In this document: in pieces, positions 11,111 to 22,718 of the stretch
Position numbering within the stretch: position 1 is the first letter of the stretch
Layout: each line of letters opens with the position of its first letter
Origin: Quercus robur
Taxonomy: Eukaryota > Streptophyta > Magnoliopsida > Fagales > Fagaceae
NCBI RefSeq assembly: GCF_932294415.1
Contig: NC_065543.1
Span: 29,221,530-29,285,529 of the forward strand
Reading direction: 5' to 3'
DNA: 64,000 bases
Made by a program: the position numbers and the translations under genes
The notes under the pieces: model-generated
Told to the model about the DNA's origin: nothing
What the model saw: the letters and a program-made list of their open reading frames with translations, nothing else
Databases searched by the model: none

Positions 11111-12807
11111 CGTTTATTATTGATGTTGCATGCGTTTTCAATAAATATGTTGGCTTATAAAAATAGTATAATTGTAAATTATAATTATAATGTTATATAT
11201 TAGACTATTAGTTATTAAAAAATATTTCTATATTAACATTATGAAGAAAATTTTAAAATAAACTTAGAATTTTTATATTTACTTAAATAATAAGAAACTT
11301 ATACTTTTTTTTTTTTTTTAAGAAGGTCATAGCTTAAAAGTTCATTAGCTTATTTAGATTAAAAATATAAACTAGTTAAAAGTACAAGTTTGCCTAAAAT
11401 AAGTGAGACTTTCTTAAGCCAACTTATAAGCTTAAAAGAAATGAATCCTTAGTGTGTAATCTTGTGTGCACTAGAAAATTGTTTCCTAATTGTTTGACAC
11501 TAGAGAGAATTATACTGAGAACTAATGTGACTTAGAAAAAAATAAATGAGTAATATTCATTAAAGACTAAGTTTGTACTAATAGTCATTCTCAAAAACAA
11601 AAATGTTTGTAGTAATAGTTAACTTACTAATGACAACGCAGTAAATGTAAGAGAATTTTAAAGCAAACGAATAGAATAAATTTGTACCATTTGTTTTGAT
11701 TTTTTTTTTTAGTTATTGACTTACACTTATATTTTCCATAAATTTATGGAAAATGAGATAAAAAATAATTTTAAAAAATTACAAGAATTTTAAATGGCTT
11801 ACCCCCATCTTTGGATCTAGAATTATAGCAAATATCTGCATCAATATAAAAACTCTATGTAAAACTTTTACTTTAAGAAAAAGAGGCCATAACAGAAAAG
11901 TAATAGCTGATGAAAAACAACACAGAGAAACCGAAGTTAAGCAAAGATATAATAGCAATTTAATGGAAAAACTAAATAAATAAATTAAAAAAAAAAAAAA
12001 ATCATGAAACCAATGATAACATAACTTCTTCAAATTTACAATAATCTAAGATATCTAGTCATTCTCTTAGAAACCAAGGATAAATACTATATCTATATTG
12101 ATACGCATGTTTGTACCCCACCACTAAAAACTATTAAATCTATTGAATCAAATCATTTATATATTCCGGAAAACTAAGAGCATGTTTGGATATGATTACA
12201 AACCAATATGTAAATAAAATTTCAATTAAAAAAACTATTACATTATATAAATGAGAAAAATATAAAATATTTTATAACTTCATTTTATTTAAGAATCAAG
12301 AGAATTTAAACTTGAAGCCCCTTTCTCACATATTTCCTTTATTCCATAAGTTTTTTTTTTTTTCACTTCCTAGTTTCTACCTAAAATCATGTGTTTTAAA
12401 TAATGCTTTTTCTTTTTTTATACAAGATAAAATTCTACTCTAATCTAATCAAAATGTATATGTGTGTGAAGCTCTCTCTTGAAGACTTGAACCCCGACAT
12501 TCCCCCCCCCCCCACCTCACAAGAACTTTATTCTTGTAGAATGACCATCAAACCAATTGTGCGCGGTGGTAATCATGTTATTCTTAAAACAAGCATATTC
12601 TTGTATACAAATATATGTAATTATAGATATATGACCATTAATAAAATCAACAAATAATTATAGGCTATATATTTATAGTTGCATGAATTTATGAAAATCT
12701 ATATCTATATACAATACAATAACATAAATAGGTCTAGACTCTGTATAGAGTTTTCATTTGAATTTTGACTTGTGAAATATTTATGTTATCCTTAGCGTGG
12801 AAACTAA
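11111..12807. other. AT-rich sequence with relict repeats
   Basis: No gene seen. About 12104-12180 matches the boundary sequence found at 23105 and 28845 (TTTGTACTTCACGACC..CTATTAAATATATTGAATC). C10 occurs near 12502. The frame across 12403-12657 has no recognisable features. Confidence 0.5.
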
Positions 12808-13118
12808 GGGTCCGTTTGGATACAGCTGAAAACTGAAAACTAAAAAATACTATAGCAAAATAATTTTTAAATGTGTAAATAGTACCGTGAGACCCATTTT
12901 TAATAAAAAAATTGCTGAAAAGTGAGGTTTGTGGTCCCGTGATTGAAAAGTTGCTGAAAATTTTATTAAAAGGTGCTAGAAAAGTTGCTGAGGTGTGCAC
13001 TATTCACACCTTTCCAGTCAACAATCATGGCATAGAGAATAAAAAAAAAGGGTGAAACGCGTTTTGCGTCCAGATGTGGACGCAACCTGGATGCAAAACG
13101 CAGTACCCAAACAGAGGC
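12808..13118. mobile_element. Tourist/Harbinger-type MITE, second copy
   Basis: 311 bp, left end GGGTCCGTTTGGATACAGC, right end reverse-complementing to GCCTCTGTTTGGG, with TAA at 12805-12807 and 13119-13121. Homologous flanking sequence at about 23600-23700 (TTATCCTTAACATGGAAACTAAG) is uninterrupted, giving an empty site. The first 100 bp closely resemble the MITE at 8121; the interior differs and includes a GCGTTTTGCGTCC-type inverted repeat. Confidence 0.88.
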
Positions 13119-13995
13119 TAAGGTTTTTTTTTTTTTTTTTTTCCTATGTATTTGTTGTATACTACCTAAGAAATACTCAATTAAGGGTGTGTTTAGTTCG
13201 AAGAAAATTGATTTCTAAAAATACTTTTTGAATTTAAGAGTGTTTAGGACGAGGGAAAATGTTGGTCAATCAGAAATTGTTTTTCGGTTGATTGTAGAAT
13301 AAAGGCACTTATGGTAGAAATTGGTTCATGCTTTCATTTTTCATAAAACCATTTCCGCCTCATTCAAAACTTATTAACCGAACCTCCCCCCTTACTGCCT
13401 ACCACCTAACCACCACCCCACTAATGTCCCTAGTTTCCAGTGGCCAACCATCGTCAAAGTGTCGGTATAGGTGCACATATCGGTACTCGTGCACATACCG
13501 ATTGTACCAGCCTGTACGGTATGGTATCCTTTTCCTTAGATGATATGCTATTCTTTAATAAATTTGTAGCTAAGGAACAATTCAATATTATATTTAGGCT
13601 TAAGTTTTTTTTAAACAAAATTAGAAACATATGGATCTAGGTCAACTTTGTGATTAGCTTTCTAATCATTCATTAAAAAATAATAATTACTTTGTGCATT
13701 TTGAAATTTGGACTTTTATAAATATAAGAACTTTTTATGAAATGAAATTTGCGATTTTTTTTTTTTTTTTTTTTTTTTTATAAAAGGGTAGGTATTTTAT
13801 TCATAAACTAATGGAATACTTCAAATTGAAATTTGGGATTTCAATAATATATATATATATATATATTATTTAAATTGTTACAATATACATAATACATGTA
13901 AATTATATTTCAATTTCCATATTCATCAAAATTAATTCACAAATAATAGAATAAATTAAACTCAAAAAATCTAAATAAAGGTAATAAAATAAACT
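13119..13995. other. Relict repeat DNA related to 23.4-23.7 kb
   Basis: 13181 onward (TTAAGGGTGTGTTTAGTT..) and 13540-13640 match 23692 and 23410-23520, so this is a diverged relative of the array flank. 13455-13515 has short interleaved repeats GTGCACATAYCGGT. A poly-T run spans about 13757-13779 and (AT)n lies at about 13846-13866. No gene seen. Confidence 0.5.
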
Positions 13996-14738
13996 TAGGA
14001 TCAACAAATAGCCCATTGCCCACGTCCCGACCCATTAGCCCGATGACTCGCTGGGATAATGAGCAGCCCGACCCATTTCTGTAGAGGCTCATGTGTAGCC
14101 CACTAGCCTAATGGGTCAAGCTATGAACTAGTTTTTATGATCATGGGGGCATAGTAGGTCAGCCCATTAGATTAGCCGTTGGCCCAACTTGTTGCCTAGT
14201 CCAATAACATGGAATTCATAACAAAAATATATATGAGAAGAATGGGGAATTGATCTTGAAACATTAAAGCAATTTTTTAAGCACATACTTAAGTGATTGT
14301 GTTAAAATTAATTTACTAAATATATTTTTCCAGTAGTCTAGCAACTTAAAATTTAATGATTGACATTTTTTAAATTAAAAGTTAAAAAAAGAAAAAATTG
14401 TTTAAAGCTTTAATAAAAAAATTTAATAGATTTGACCTTAAAAAAAATTAAATAAGTGTTAAATTCTTTTATTTTTTTCCTTTAGAAAAAGAGATCAATT
14501 TTTTCTTATTAAAAAAAAAGTAAAATAAGATGTTAACACAAGCCCATTAGTCCCAGCCCGGTAGCCTAGCATACTAAAGAAAAAATGAGCATTGCCTAAG
14601 GGTAGGATTATAAGCTAGGGATTTCTCTTTCAACCTAGCCTAACTTGGCCCATTAACTAGTCAACGGCTTGTTATGACCAGCCCATTGTGCCCATAGGCC
14701 TAGTAAAAATGGGCCGACTTGGCCTATTGGTGACCCTT
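13996..14738. mobile_element. hAT-like nonautonomous element
   Basis: The left end TAGGATCAACAAATAGCCCA and the right end (reverse complement AAGGGTCACCAATAGGCCA) form imperfect terminal inverted repeats. Flanks AATAAACT (13988-13995) and ATTAAACC (14739-14746) match at 6 of 8 positions, fitting an aged 8-bp hAT target duplication. Both subterminal zones are rich in AGCCCATTAG/CTAATGGG motifs. No coding capacity. Confidence 0.55.
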
Positions 14739-16767
14739 ATTAAACCTATATATATCTCCAGTTCAGTTGTGTTAGATGGGTTAAAAAAACTATCAACTTG
14801 AATCTGTTCCAACCTAAGGCGAAAAAGAATTCTAACTATTAAAGACAGTAACCCAAAGCATTCGGTGAAAATAGAAGAAGAAAAGTCAGAGCCTTCAACA
14901 GCTAGTTAACGGCTAGTTTCTTAATAGAAACGATGCCGTATAACTTAGCTTATTTATATTCTTAATGAAACGGATCGTTTTGGTATTCTGAGTATTGGTT
15001 TATGAAACGGAATGTTTAGTGTGTTGGGCATACTTCATCTTGTCGAAAGACTTCTTCCAATCCTTTGTTCCTATACTTGGTTTCAGAGTTTGCTTCAGAG
15101 AGCTCCAACTACCTCCAAGCCTTCCAACTGTCATTCCTTGATTCTCAGCGCATAATGTGGAGTAGGTTACTTTCAGTTAGAACGGTTATAGTCTTTAGAA
15201 CATTCTTGATGTATTTATGCTATATAAATAGTTTTGATGGTTGTAATTCATTTTAAGCTTCTGTGAAATATATTTCTCTGAGTATTCTTTTCAAATAACT
15301 ATCATAATTATCAAATTTCATATTAAGAAACACAAAGGGAGGGGGCGAGGGTGAAAGCAAGAGAGAGAGAGAGAGATGTTATTTGCATAGTTATGTCTTC
15401 CATTTTGTTTTGCTCAAAACGGCTTGGATTTTTCCTTCCAAGTAGTTAACCGATACAAATCTCTTATCTATTTCATCTCATTCTAAATTTCATCACATTC
15501 CTTTCCATTCTAAATTTCATTCTAAATTTCATCACATTCCTTTCCATCTATTCCAATAAGTTCCACCCAGTATGGTGATTTAGATTGGCATGTAAACGAA
15601 TTTTTTTTTTTCTTCTTAAACCCATAATTTTAAATACTTCACTCACAAATGACTTTTTATTATTATTTTTCCTTTAACAATATATTTCTCTTGTTTACAT
15701 TACTCACATGGCACATGGTTTTTTTCTTCACTTATATATGACATATTATATATTTATATTACGTAATGACAATATTAAGAATATGCATTATTTGATTTTG
15801 AATTAATAATTTGATATGGTATAATATAATGTGATGCAGACTTAGGTATGTATATACATAGCTTTAGCAGTAATCCCGAAATGGTACTCTGAAATAGACT
15901 AGTATCAAAATGTTTTGTTTTAACTTTTAATGGACAAATCGAAATGGGTCCAAAATAGTATTCAAAACATTATTTGAAGTTATCCATTTAGAAGAGCATC
16001 ATATAGCAACTAGGTTTGAGTGATTATGACAAGCACTGCCTTCAAATAAATAATGATTTTTAATTATTATAATTATTTTCTAACTCAATTTTTTTTTTCG
16101 ATACTAAATGTAAATACCTCATTTTGCAATTTTTTTCAACCTCGTTCTAAGTGCATATGGACATTTTACGGTGTAAGGAAAAAACTAATTTTTACCATTC
16201 AATATCTCTGCACTTAAAAGAAAAAAAGAAAAAAAAGTTTTAATTATCAAAATGACATTGCATGTGTTAAATCAAACCAACAGAATAAGAGTTATAACAA
16301 GTCGTTATGTTTGGTTCTTTAACATATAAACTGCTTTAAAAATCATTTTGAGAAACCTACTGACCAAGCTTACTTTTATGTATTTACTAAATGGATGTAC
16401 TCCCCCCCCCCCCCCTCCCCCCCAAAAAAAAAAAAAAAAAAAAACACTGGAACCTGCTAATTTTATGGGAACTTGTCAGATTGCATTAAATATAAGTATA
16501 TAACCAACCTACTTAACTTAAGGTTATTATTCTAGATTTTATGGTAAATATAGTAGTCCAAATCAGTGTTTTTATTTTGTTTGTGAACAGCACATGGGCC
16601 CCTAGCTTTTACAAGCATTCATAGCTCACCGTGAAAAGTCCAAGTTTGGGCCTATTGGTAAACCCACATAGGTCTAGTCTTTACTCTTTATCTTTCAAAA
16701 TACACTCCTTCAATCCTCCAAATAAAAACCATCGGCTTGGCCATATATGAAAATAAAATAGTAAATG
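14739..16767. other. Intergenic, no gene recognised
   Basis: AT-rich DNA with (GA)n at about 15362-15375 and a short duplication of TTCTAAATTTCATCACATTCC near 15484-15540. An abrupt C-run/A-run junction lies at about 16403-16443. No open frame with recognisable features. Confidence 0.5.
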
Positions 16768-17170
16768 GTAAATTAAACCCATAAAATTTGGGGTATTTGA
16801 ACTTTACACTCTAAAATTTCAAGATTTGAAATTTACCCTTTAAAGTTTAGGAATGTTTAGATTTTACACCCTCACGTTTCAAAACTTGGATTTTACCTTC
16901 TAAAGTTTGGAAGTGTTTAAATTTTACACCTCCAAATTTTGAAACTTCACGGCGTAAAATCCAAAAATTCCTAAACTTTAGGAATAAAATCCAAATTTTA
17001 AGAAATAAAATCCAAACACCCTTAAAATTTAGGGGGGTAAAATTCAAATTTTGAAACATTAGAGTTTTAAACACTTCCAAACTTTAGAGGGTAAAATCTA
17101 AATTCTGAAATTTTAAAATGTAAAATCCAAATATCCCTAAACTCTAAGAGTGTAATTTAAAATTTACACT
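16768..17170. repeat. Modular fold-back repeat (ACACCCTAAAGTTT family), copy 1
   Basis: The left half repeats the module CTAAAGTTTRGGRRTGTTTGGATTTTACACC; the right half carries its reverse complement (GTAAAATCCAAACACTYCCAAACTTTAG). The whole can fold into an imperfect hairpin about 400 bp long. Other copies are at 36712-37140 and four times in 38060-39765. Confidence 0.8.
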
Positions 17171-18748
17171 TATTTAACTCTATACGTTCCACTCCTTTGG
17201 ACTTTACTTTGTCTTTTCACATTTATCTAGATTAAGCTGCAATTAACTAATTGAATAACATACTAATAAAAAAGGAAATTAAAAGTGGATCATTTATATT
17301 GATAGATACACCAACTGAGACTGCTACTATATAATGATAGTGTATCAGTGTTGTAATTTATAAGATATTTAGGATTTTTTTTGGTAGTGATGTGTGTGAT
17401 TTATGGAGTAGTTTTTTTCCTGGTAGTTACTAAGCTTTTCTTTTTCTTTTTCTTTGTCTTTTAAGTTCATAAAAATTTACATATACTTTAAAAAAATTTG
17501 GTGAATCTTTACATACACCATAATTGCATACATTCCACTACTTAATGTTTGTAACTGAAAAGAAGTCCTTTGGTTACTGGAGGACATATCCTTTTTATTG
17601 TTTCATATTGTTCTTCCATTTATTGAATATAAATTGCAGAAATTCAGTTATAATTTTAAATTTCCATGGTTGTATTTAATGATTGATGATTTATTATAAT
17701 TGCGTGTACGCAACAGTTGATTTTCTTGAACTTTAAGGGTTTAAGTGTTTGGTTATTTAATATTATGATTTGAAGAGGTTGCTGAATTTAAATGTTAAGT
17801 AAGATTTTTTTCTCAAAAAAAAAAAATGTTAAGTAAAATGAGTTGTATGAGATTATTTTTAGATTGTTAAATAATTGGAGTTATAAATTTACCTAAAATG
17901 AGGAAAGGTCATGGAATATTTAGTTTATTATCTAATTTAATTAACAAATTCAGTATTAACACTCCTTATATTTAGTGTGAACATTCCTTAGGATTTAAAT
18001 TTATTTCTTGAACTTTAAAGGTTTAAATGTTTGGTTATCTAATATTATGATTTTGAGGAGGTTGCTGAATTTAAAGGTTTAAATGTAAAGTCAAATGAGT
18101 TGTATGAGATGATTTTTTTTTTTTTATTGTGAAATATTGGAGTTATAAATTTACCTAAAATGATGATAGATCATGGAACATTTAGTTTATTTATCTAATT
18201 TAATTAACAAATTCAGTATGAATACGCCTTATATTTAGTGTAAACATTACTTAGGATTTAAATTTATACATGTTTTTGTATGGATGAATACTTTATGAAA
18301 TAGAAATTCACCACCAGCAACTGCACTATAACTCGTGTCAAATTCCCTCTCCTTATAGTCCTTTCCATGTTCTCCATTAATTTTTATAGGTGAAAATAAT
18401 TGAAAAGTGTTTTAGCCTTTTAGGTAAACCTGATCAAGCCGGGGAGGTGGGGTCATTTGAAACAATAAAGTTCAATGGCTAAAAGGCTTCTTCATCAATA
18501 TAGGTATTGGCGTATTGCCACAAATAATTTAGCTGAATTGTGTGATGCCAGGTATGAATTAAATCTTGAATGGCAATCAGGTTACAAATATGTTAATTTG
18601 GAAATGGATTCCCAAACAGTGCTTAATTAGTTAACAACTAATTATGTTTTTGTACCAGATATTGTTATTTTGATATTTGATTGAAGGTGGGGACTAGACC
18701 GTCCACCTCAGACACGTTTTTTGTGAAGTTAGCAGGTGCACAGACGAT
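17171..18748. other. Intergenic with a local duplication
   Basis: About 17730-17950 and 18005-18250 are diverged tandem copies (both contain TTGAACTTTAARGGTTTAARTG and TAATTTAATTAACAAATTCAG). No gene recognised; 18430-18650 has slightly higher GC but no extended frame. Confidence 0.5.
17806..17823 (+). mobile_element. 18-bp micro-retroposition (TTTCTC-A tail)
   Basis: The insert TTTTTTCTCAAAAAAAAA lies between AAATGTTAAGTAAGAT (17790-17805) and AAATGTTAAGTAAAAT (17824-17839), a 16-bp target duplication with one mismatch. Confidence 0.6.
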
Positions 18749-19139
18749 ATGGTAAAAAGAAGCCTTAACCAAGAGAGCAAGGTTATGAAAAATATGAGAG
18801 TTGTCCCGCTTTTGTGTATCAACATTTTGTTTAGGACCTTGTGTATTTGGGCACACCACAATATGAGAGTTGTCCCACTTTTATGTATCAACCGTTTTGT
18901 ATTTGGGCACTCCACGAGCGTGCTCTACAGTTATATATCTCTAAATAAAACTTCCCTTCTGTGAGGGCTGGGGGCTAATTGAAAAATGCTCCCCCCCTCC
19001 CTTTATTTATTTAAATTACTGCTTATTTTGCAAAGTCTGCTGGCTCTAGATATGAAATGCTCTAGACATGCTCCGGTTCAACTTGAAATGCTCTAGACAT
19101 GGCCCAAATTCACTCTAACAAAACCCATACACTTAATTC

Positions 19140-19230
19140 TGATGTGGATGGGCTTTGAGGTCCATTAGAATTTTTGAGAGAGGTTGAAACTCTCAAAAAT
19201 TCTAATGGACCTCAAAGCCCATCCACATCA
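19140..19230. repeat. Perfect 41-bp inverted repeat, 9-bp loop
   Basis: Left arm 19140-19180 (TGATGTGGATGGGC...GAGAG) is the exact reverse complement of 19190-19230; the loop is AGGTTGAAA. The paralogous segment at about 33381-33415 has only the right arm, so the left arm and loop are an insertion specific to copy A. Loop plus the start of the right arm (AGGTTGAAACTCTCAAAAA) equals the 3' end of the SINE seen at 42609. Confidence 0.93.
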
Positions 19231-19551
19231 AAACTATAATTCACGATTACTTTTACGAACTTGTCATTCTAGGGACGCAACACATATGCCACACCATTTT
19301 ACTAATTGATAGAAAAATGCAGTAATTATGTTGTGATCTTTGTTGGTGGTTTGTGGAGATTTCTTTGAAAGAGTTTACTCTTTAATAACATTAAGCTTTC
19401 ATCAGAACTTCGACACAAAGAACAGCCTCTAAATCTGTTATAAGCAAAGATTATATGAATAGTTCTCATCATCCGGTTCCAACACTCATTGGTAGCAAGA
19501 AAACCAAAAGTCAACCTTATTCTGACATCTGCTCCTTTAAAGACTGCCACT

Positions 19552-20345
19552 TTATTCAACTGAAAACTCAAACAACATTGTGTGTTGATACTTCTCACCA
19601 GGTTCAACAACAATAGAAGGGAAGTTTGTTTGGTTTATGGCATTTGGGAATCCCTGAGTCTCCAAACATAGCCCGGCACCTCCTTTACCAACAACCCCAT
19701 TTACATAGTTCCCAGTGTAAAACTGCATCCCAGGGGCATTGCTTCACAAGTTAAGGATCCTCGAGCTTGATGGGCCCTGCACTTTCGCAGCATGTTTCAA
19801 ACCCATTTTTTCCTCCCCGCATGCCACAGTCTAGAACATAGTTTTGGTCATACCCTACACCAACCTCATGGATTGACTCACCTATCCTCTTCTCAGCAGT
19901 GAAATCAAAGGGGTATCCTTAACTGGCATGATTTCACCAGTTGGGATTGGGTTCTGATCCACAGGAGTAACATGGTTTGCCCTAATCTGAATTGAATGGT
20001 CAAGAACGTTTCCAGAGTTGTGGCCAGCTAAATTCCAGTATATATGCTGAGCTAAGCTGATTGGAGTTGGCTTGTTTGGCACAGCTTCCATGTCAAATCT
20101 CATTATTGTGCTTAAAGTAAGCGTGTTAGTTGCAGTCACAGAGACATCACCCGGGTAACCTAGTGACAGGAGAAACAGATATACGCAAATATGAGAGAGA
20201 GAATAAGAGACATTGAGCAAGAGCAAGAGAGACAAATTACCTTCCTCCCCATCAGAACTGTGATATTTGAAAGTGATGGATGGATTCTCGCCCTTCGTAA
20301 TATTAGTTGCCTCCCAAACCTTTTTATCAAATCCCTTGTGCCCAC
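19552..20345 (-). pseudogene. Galactose mutarotase 3'-half pseudogene
   Basis: Copies of exons 4 (20241-20345) and 5 (19552-20159) of the intact gene at 33823-36514. Exon 4 is still open ([18 protein letters not shown]). Exon 5 keeps [10 protein letters not shown] and the [12 protein letters not shown] histidine motif, but a frameshift near 19910 ends the frame just after VKDTP. Other indels include loss of 18 bp near 19676 and a short insertion near 19818. Exons 1-3 are absent: the duplication breakpoint lies in intron 3. It cannot encode an active epimerase because the Asp and Glu catalytic regions are out of frame. Confidence 0.93.
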
Positions 20346-20710
20346 CTAAAGAAAGGGGGAAAAGTTAGTGAGAAAGAGGGAGTGGGAGAGAGTATAATTC
20401 ATACTACATGAATATAGAACTTGCCCATTTTCAGTTACCTTAAAAGCAGACTTCTAAGAAAAAAGTAAGCTCACAAAATAAAACATAGGTTTTTTTTTTT
20501 TTTTTTTTTTGGGTTTCCAAAAGACTTTTCTATAATTGGAGTATAATCTTGATCTGAAGATTCTGAACTATGGGGAATACAGATCAATCCTACAAGCATA
20601 AAGTTCTGGTTTAGTTCTTGCAGGTACTAAGCATGTTTTTGAAATTCATTGGGGGTGTGGTGATTCAGAATTAACTTTGTGAGTAATACTTTGACTGATT
20701 TTTTGTACAG

Positions 20711-21103
20711 CATTGAGTGAGAAGCTTTATATTATCAGAGGAGGTTGCGGGGCTGGAAGGTACTTCTGACTCATATTGGTCAATATCTCCATACATTAAA
20801 TTTTCATTCATCTAATAATAAGTCCATGGACACATGCATCCTTATATATGCTAATAAAAAAAAGGTAATTTGCCTATTCATTTTCATGAGGCACGGTAAT
20901 CTGGTTATGCTGGGGACGTCAATTTTTATTACGAACTTTTTTTTTTTTTTTTTTTGGTTCTATAGCAGTGTAAAGATGGATAATCAATTGCATGCTGGAG
21001 TTCATATAGCCTCAGGAGCGGAAGCAGTGGCATTTGGAGCTCGACTGGGAATTAATACAAGACTGTTGTTTGATGTCATCACAAAAAGTGGGGGGACATC
21101 CTG
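20711..21103 (+). pseudogene. Two-exon fragment of a ketose-bisphosphate aldolase / 6PGDH-domain gene
   Basis: Exon a (20711-20759, phase 1 to 2) reads LSEKLYIIRGGCGAG. Exon b (20966-21103) continues in phase: SSVKMDNQLHAGVHIASGAE, then FGARLGINTRLLFDVIT and SGGTSW. Both have proper AG and GT borders. This resembles the C-terminal 6-phosphogluconate/3-hydroxyisobutyrate dehydrogenase-like domain in the large plant protein also carrying a class II aldolase domain (Arabidopsis At1g18270 type, from memory); the KxxNQL segment includes the conserved Lys/Asn. No flanking exons were found, so it is a captured fragment. It begins about 100 bp after the end of duplication copy A. Confidence 0.75.
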
Positions 21104-21298
21104 GTATGCAACTCTGTATTGTTCTAGTTATGACTGCTGAAATCTTAGTTTCAACCTTGGTCTCATTTGATGTAATCTTCTGTGTTTGCTAGTGTGAGCA
21201 CTGTTTGCTAATGAGTATCTAACAGTCTTGTGAGAGAAATTTCCTTTGGAGGATATGATGGTCTTAGTATGATTTTATTCACTAGTTGGGCTCTCCAC

Positions 21299-22718
21299 TC
21301 AAGGTTTTGAAACCCAAACCGGACCGTACGATTCAACCGGAAAAATCTCGAACAGTTCATATTTGCGGTTCTTTTAGCCTCAAGAACTGCTCTATGAGAA
21401 AAAAGCAGGGATCTGTGCGAACCACAGTCAGACCTCACGATTCTGAGAACCGTAATCAGACCGTTTCTCATGGTTTCCTACTTCCCATTGAATCTGAACC
21501 TAAAAAAATAAAATTAAAAAAAAAAACACAGAAAAGGAGAAAAGGAAGAAGACGACGACGAAGCAGGGGTGGCGCCATGAAGCAACTGCTTCTTCTTCTT
21601 CTTCTTTCTTTTTTTTTCTTCTTCTTCTCTATCCGTCTCCCTCTCTCCTTTTTTTGCTGAACTTTGTTATGTATGTGGTCTGGTTTCGCACTTTCTCTTT
21701 CTTTGTATTTGTTATGACTACACTGACACTAGCTACTAGCATTAGAAATATTGAAAGCTTCCTAAGCTCTCCATGTGTCTACAGTACACTGACACTAGCT
21801 GCCTAACATTGGAAACATTGAAAGCTTTTAAATTTTGAATAAAAGATGAGCTCTCCACGTGAAAGGAAAGAAAGGATAAATAATGAAAAGAATAAAAAAT
21901 CACAATTAAATGTTACTACAATATTTTTATAATGTTTCACAGTAAATTTTAAGTAACAGATTAGTATTAGTTAATATTGATGAGTAAAAAAATAATTTCA
22001 ATTGTAGGTTCAAATTAAAACTAGTAACTTTTCACATAAATTTTGTTGTGAAAGTATTGCTAAAAATGTTGTAGACTTCTTCGCTATTTCTGGAGACTTC
22101 TTCTTTGCTGCTGTGTGCTTTAGTGTCAACTACTAACATATAATGTTTTCTTGTTGTCAAGCACTTCCTTCTTGGGTTTTGTTATTTATTTAACTTTAAC
22201 AATTTTTAAATGCTTGGACATCTTCTGATCTAGCTTTTGATTTTTTTTTTTTTTTTTAATTCATAATAAATGGTGAACAGTGACTATTCAAATGGGCTTG
22301 GGAAAAAAATGATCGGCTGTCAAATGGGCTTGGCCATGAGCAAATAAACTAATTTGTCTCTTAACTGTTTTATTGGGTTTCATAAAATAAAAATTATTGG
22401 GTATTAAAGTGTGCTTTGTCATGACTTAAAAATAATTTAGAAACTCAATAGCTATTAATGTTTTTTTAGAATTTAATAATTTTTATTTGTATTATGAAAG
22501 TTATGTTATAAAAAAATACTATCTATATTTGTTTTGGACTATTTTAGTTAATTTTTCTATTTTTTATTAATTTAATGATTTTATATATATTTAAAATAAT
22601 TATTAAATTAATTATAACGTCATCACGGTTCGACCCCGGTTTAACCTCGGTTCGACCTCAAAAACCTTGAACCTCTTCTTTTTACGGTTCAATGAACGGT
22701 TCGAATCTGAAAACCTTG
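21299..22718. mobile_element. Candidate CAAGGTTTT-ended element
   Basis: The left end CAAGGTTTTGAAACCCAAAC and right end (reverse complement CAAGGTTTTCAGATTCGAAC) form imperfect inverted repeats. Next to both ends are ACCGGACCG / GGTTCGACC-type motifs, as in common plant nonautonomous elements with this terminus. The interior has GAA/CTT repeats (21530-21620). No convincing target duplication was found, so the class is open. Confidence 0.4.

Larger units (their letters stand above)
7891..20607 (+). repeat. Segmental duplication, copy A
   Basis: From GGTACCTTTTGGTTCC at about 7891 the sequence matches 29546 onward in the same orientation: a TTGCAATAA-rich stretch, the CACTA-like element, then the mutarotase 3' exons and intron sequence up to AAGCATAAAGTTC at about 20607. 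Collinearity breaks at about 10675 and resumes at about 18748, so copy A has about 8 kb that copy B lacks. The microhomology TATGGTAAAAAG near the joint fits a deletion in copy B. Copy A carries a MITE (8121-8441) missing from copy B. Confidence 0.85.

Noticed and set aside
13440-13540. Cys/Tyr-rich repeat peptide (CRYRCTYRYSCTYR)
   Set aside because: Arises from short GTGCACATAYCGGT repeats; two frames are open and no start context or homology is seen.
21540-21660. Lys/Arg-rich then Leu/Phe-rich frame suggesting a small secreted protein
   Set aside because: Produced by GAA and CTT microsatellite runs inside a probable transposable element.
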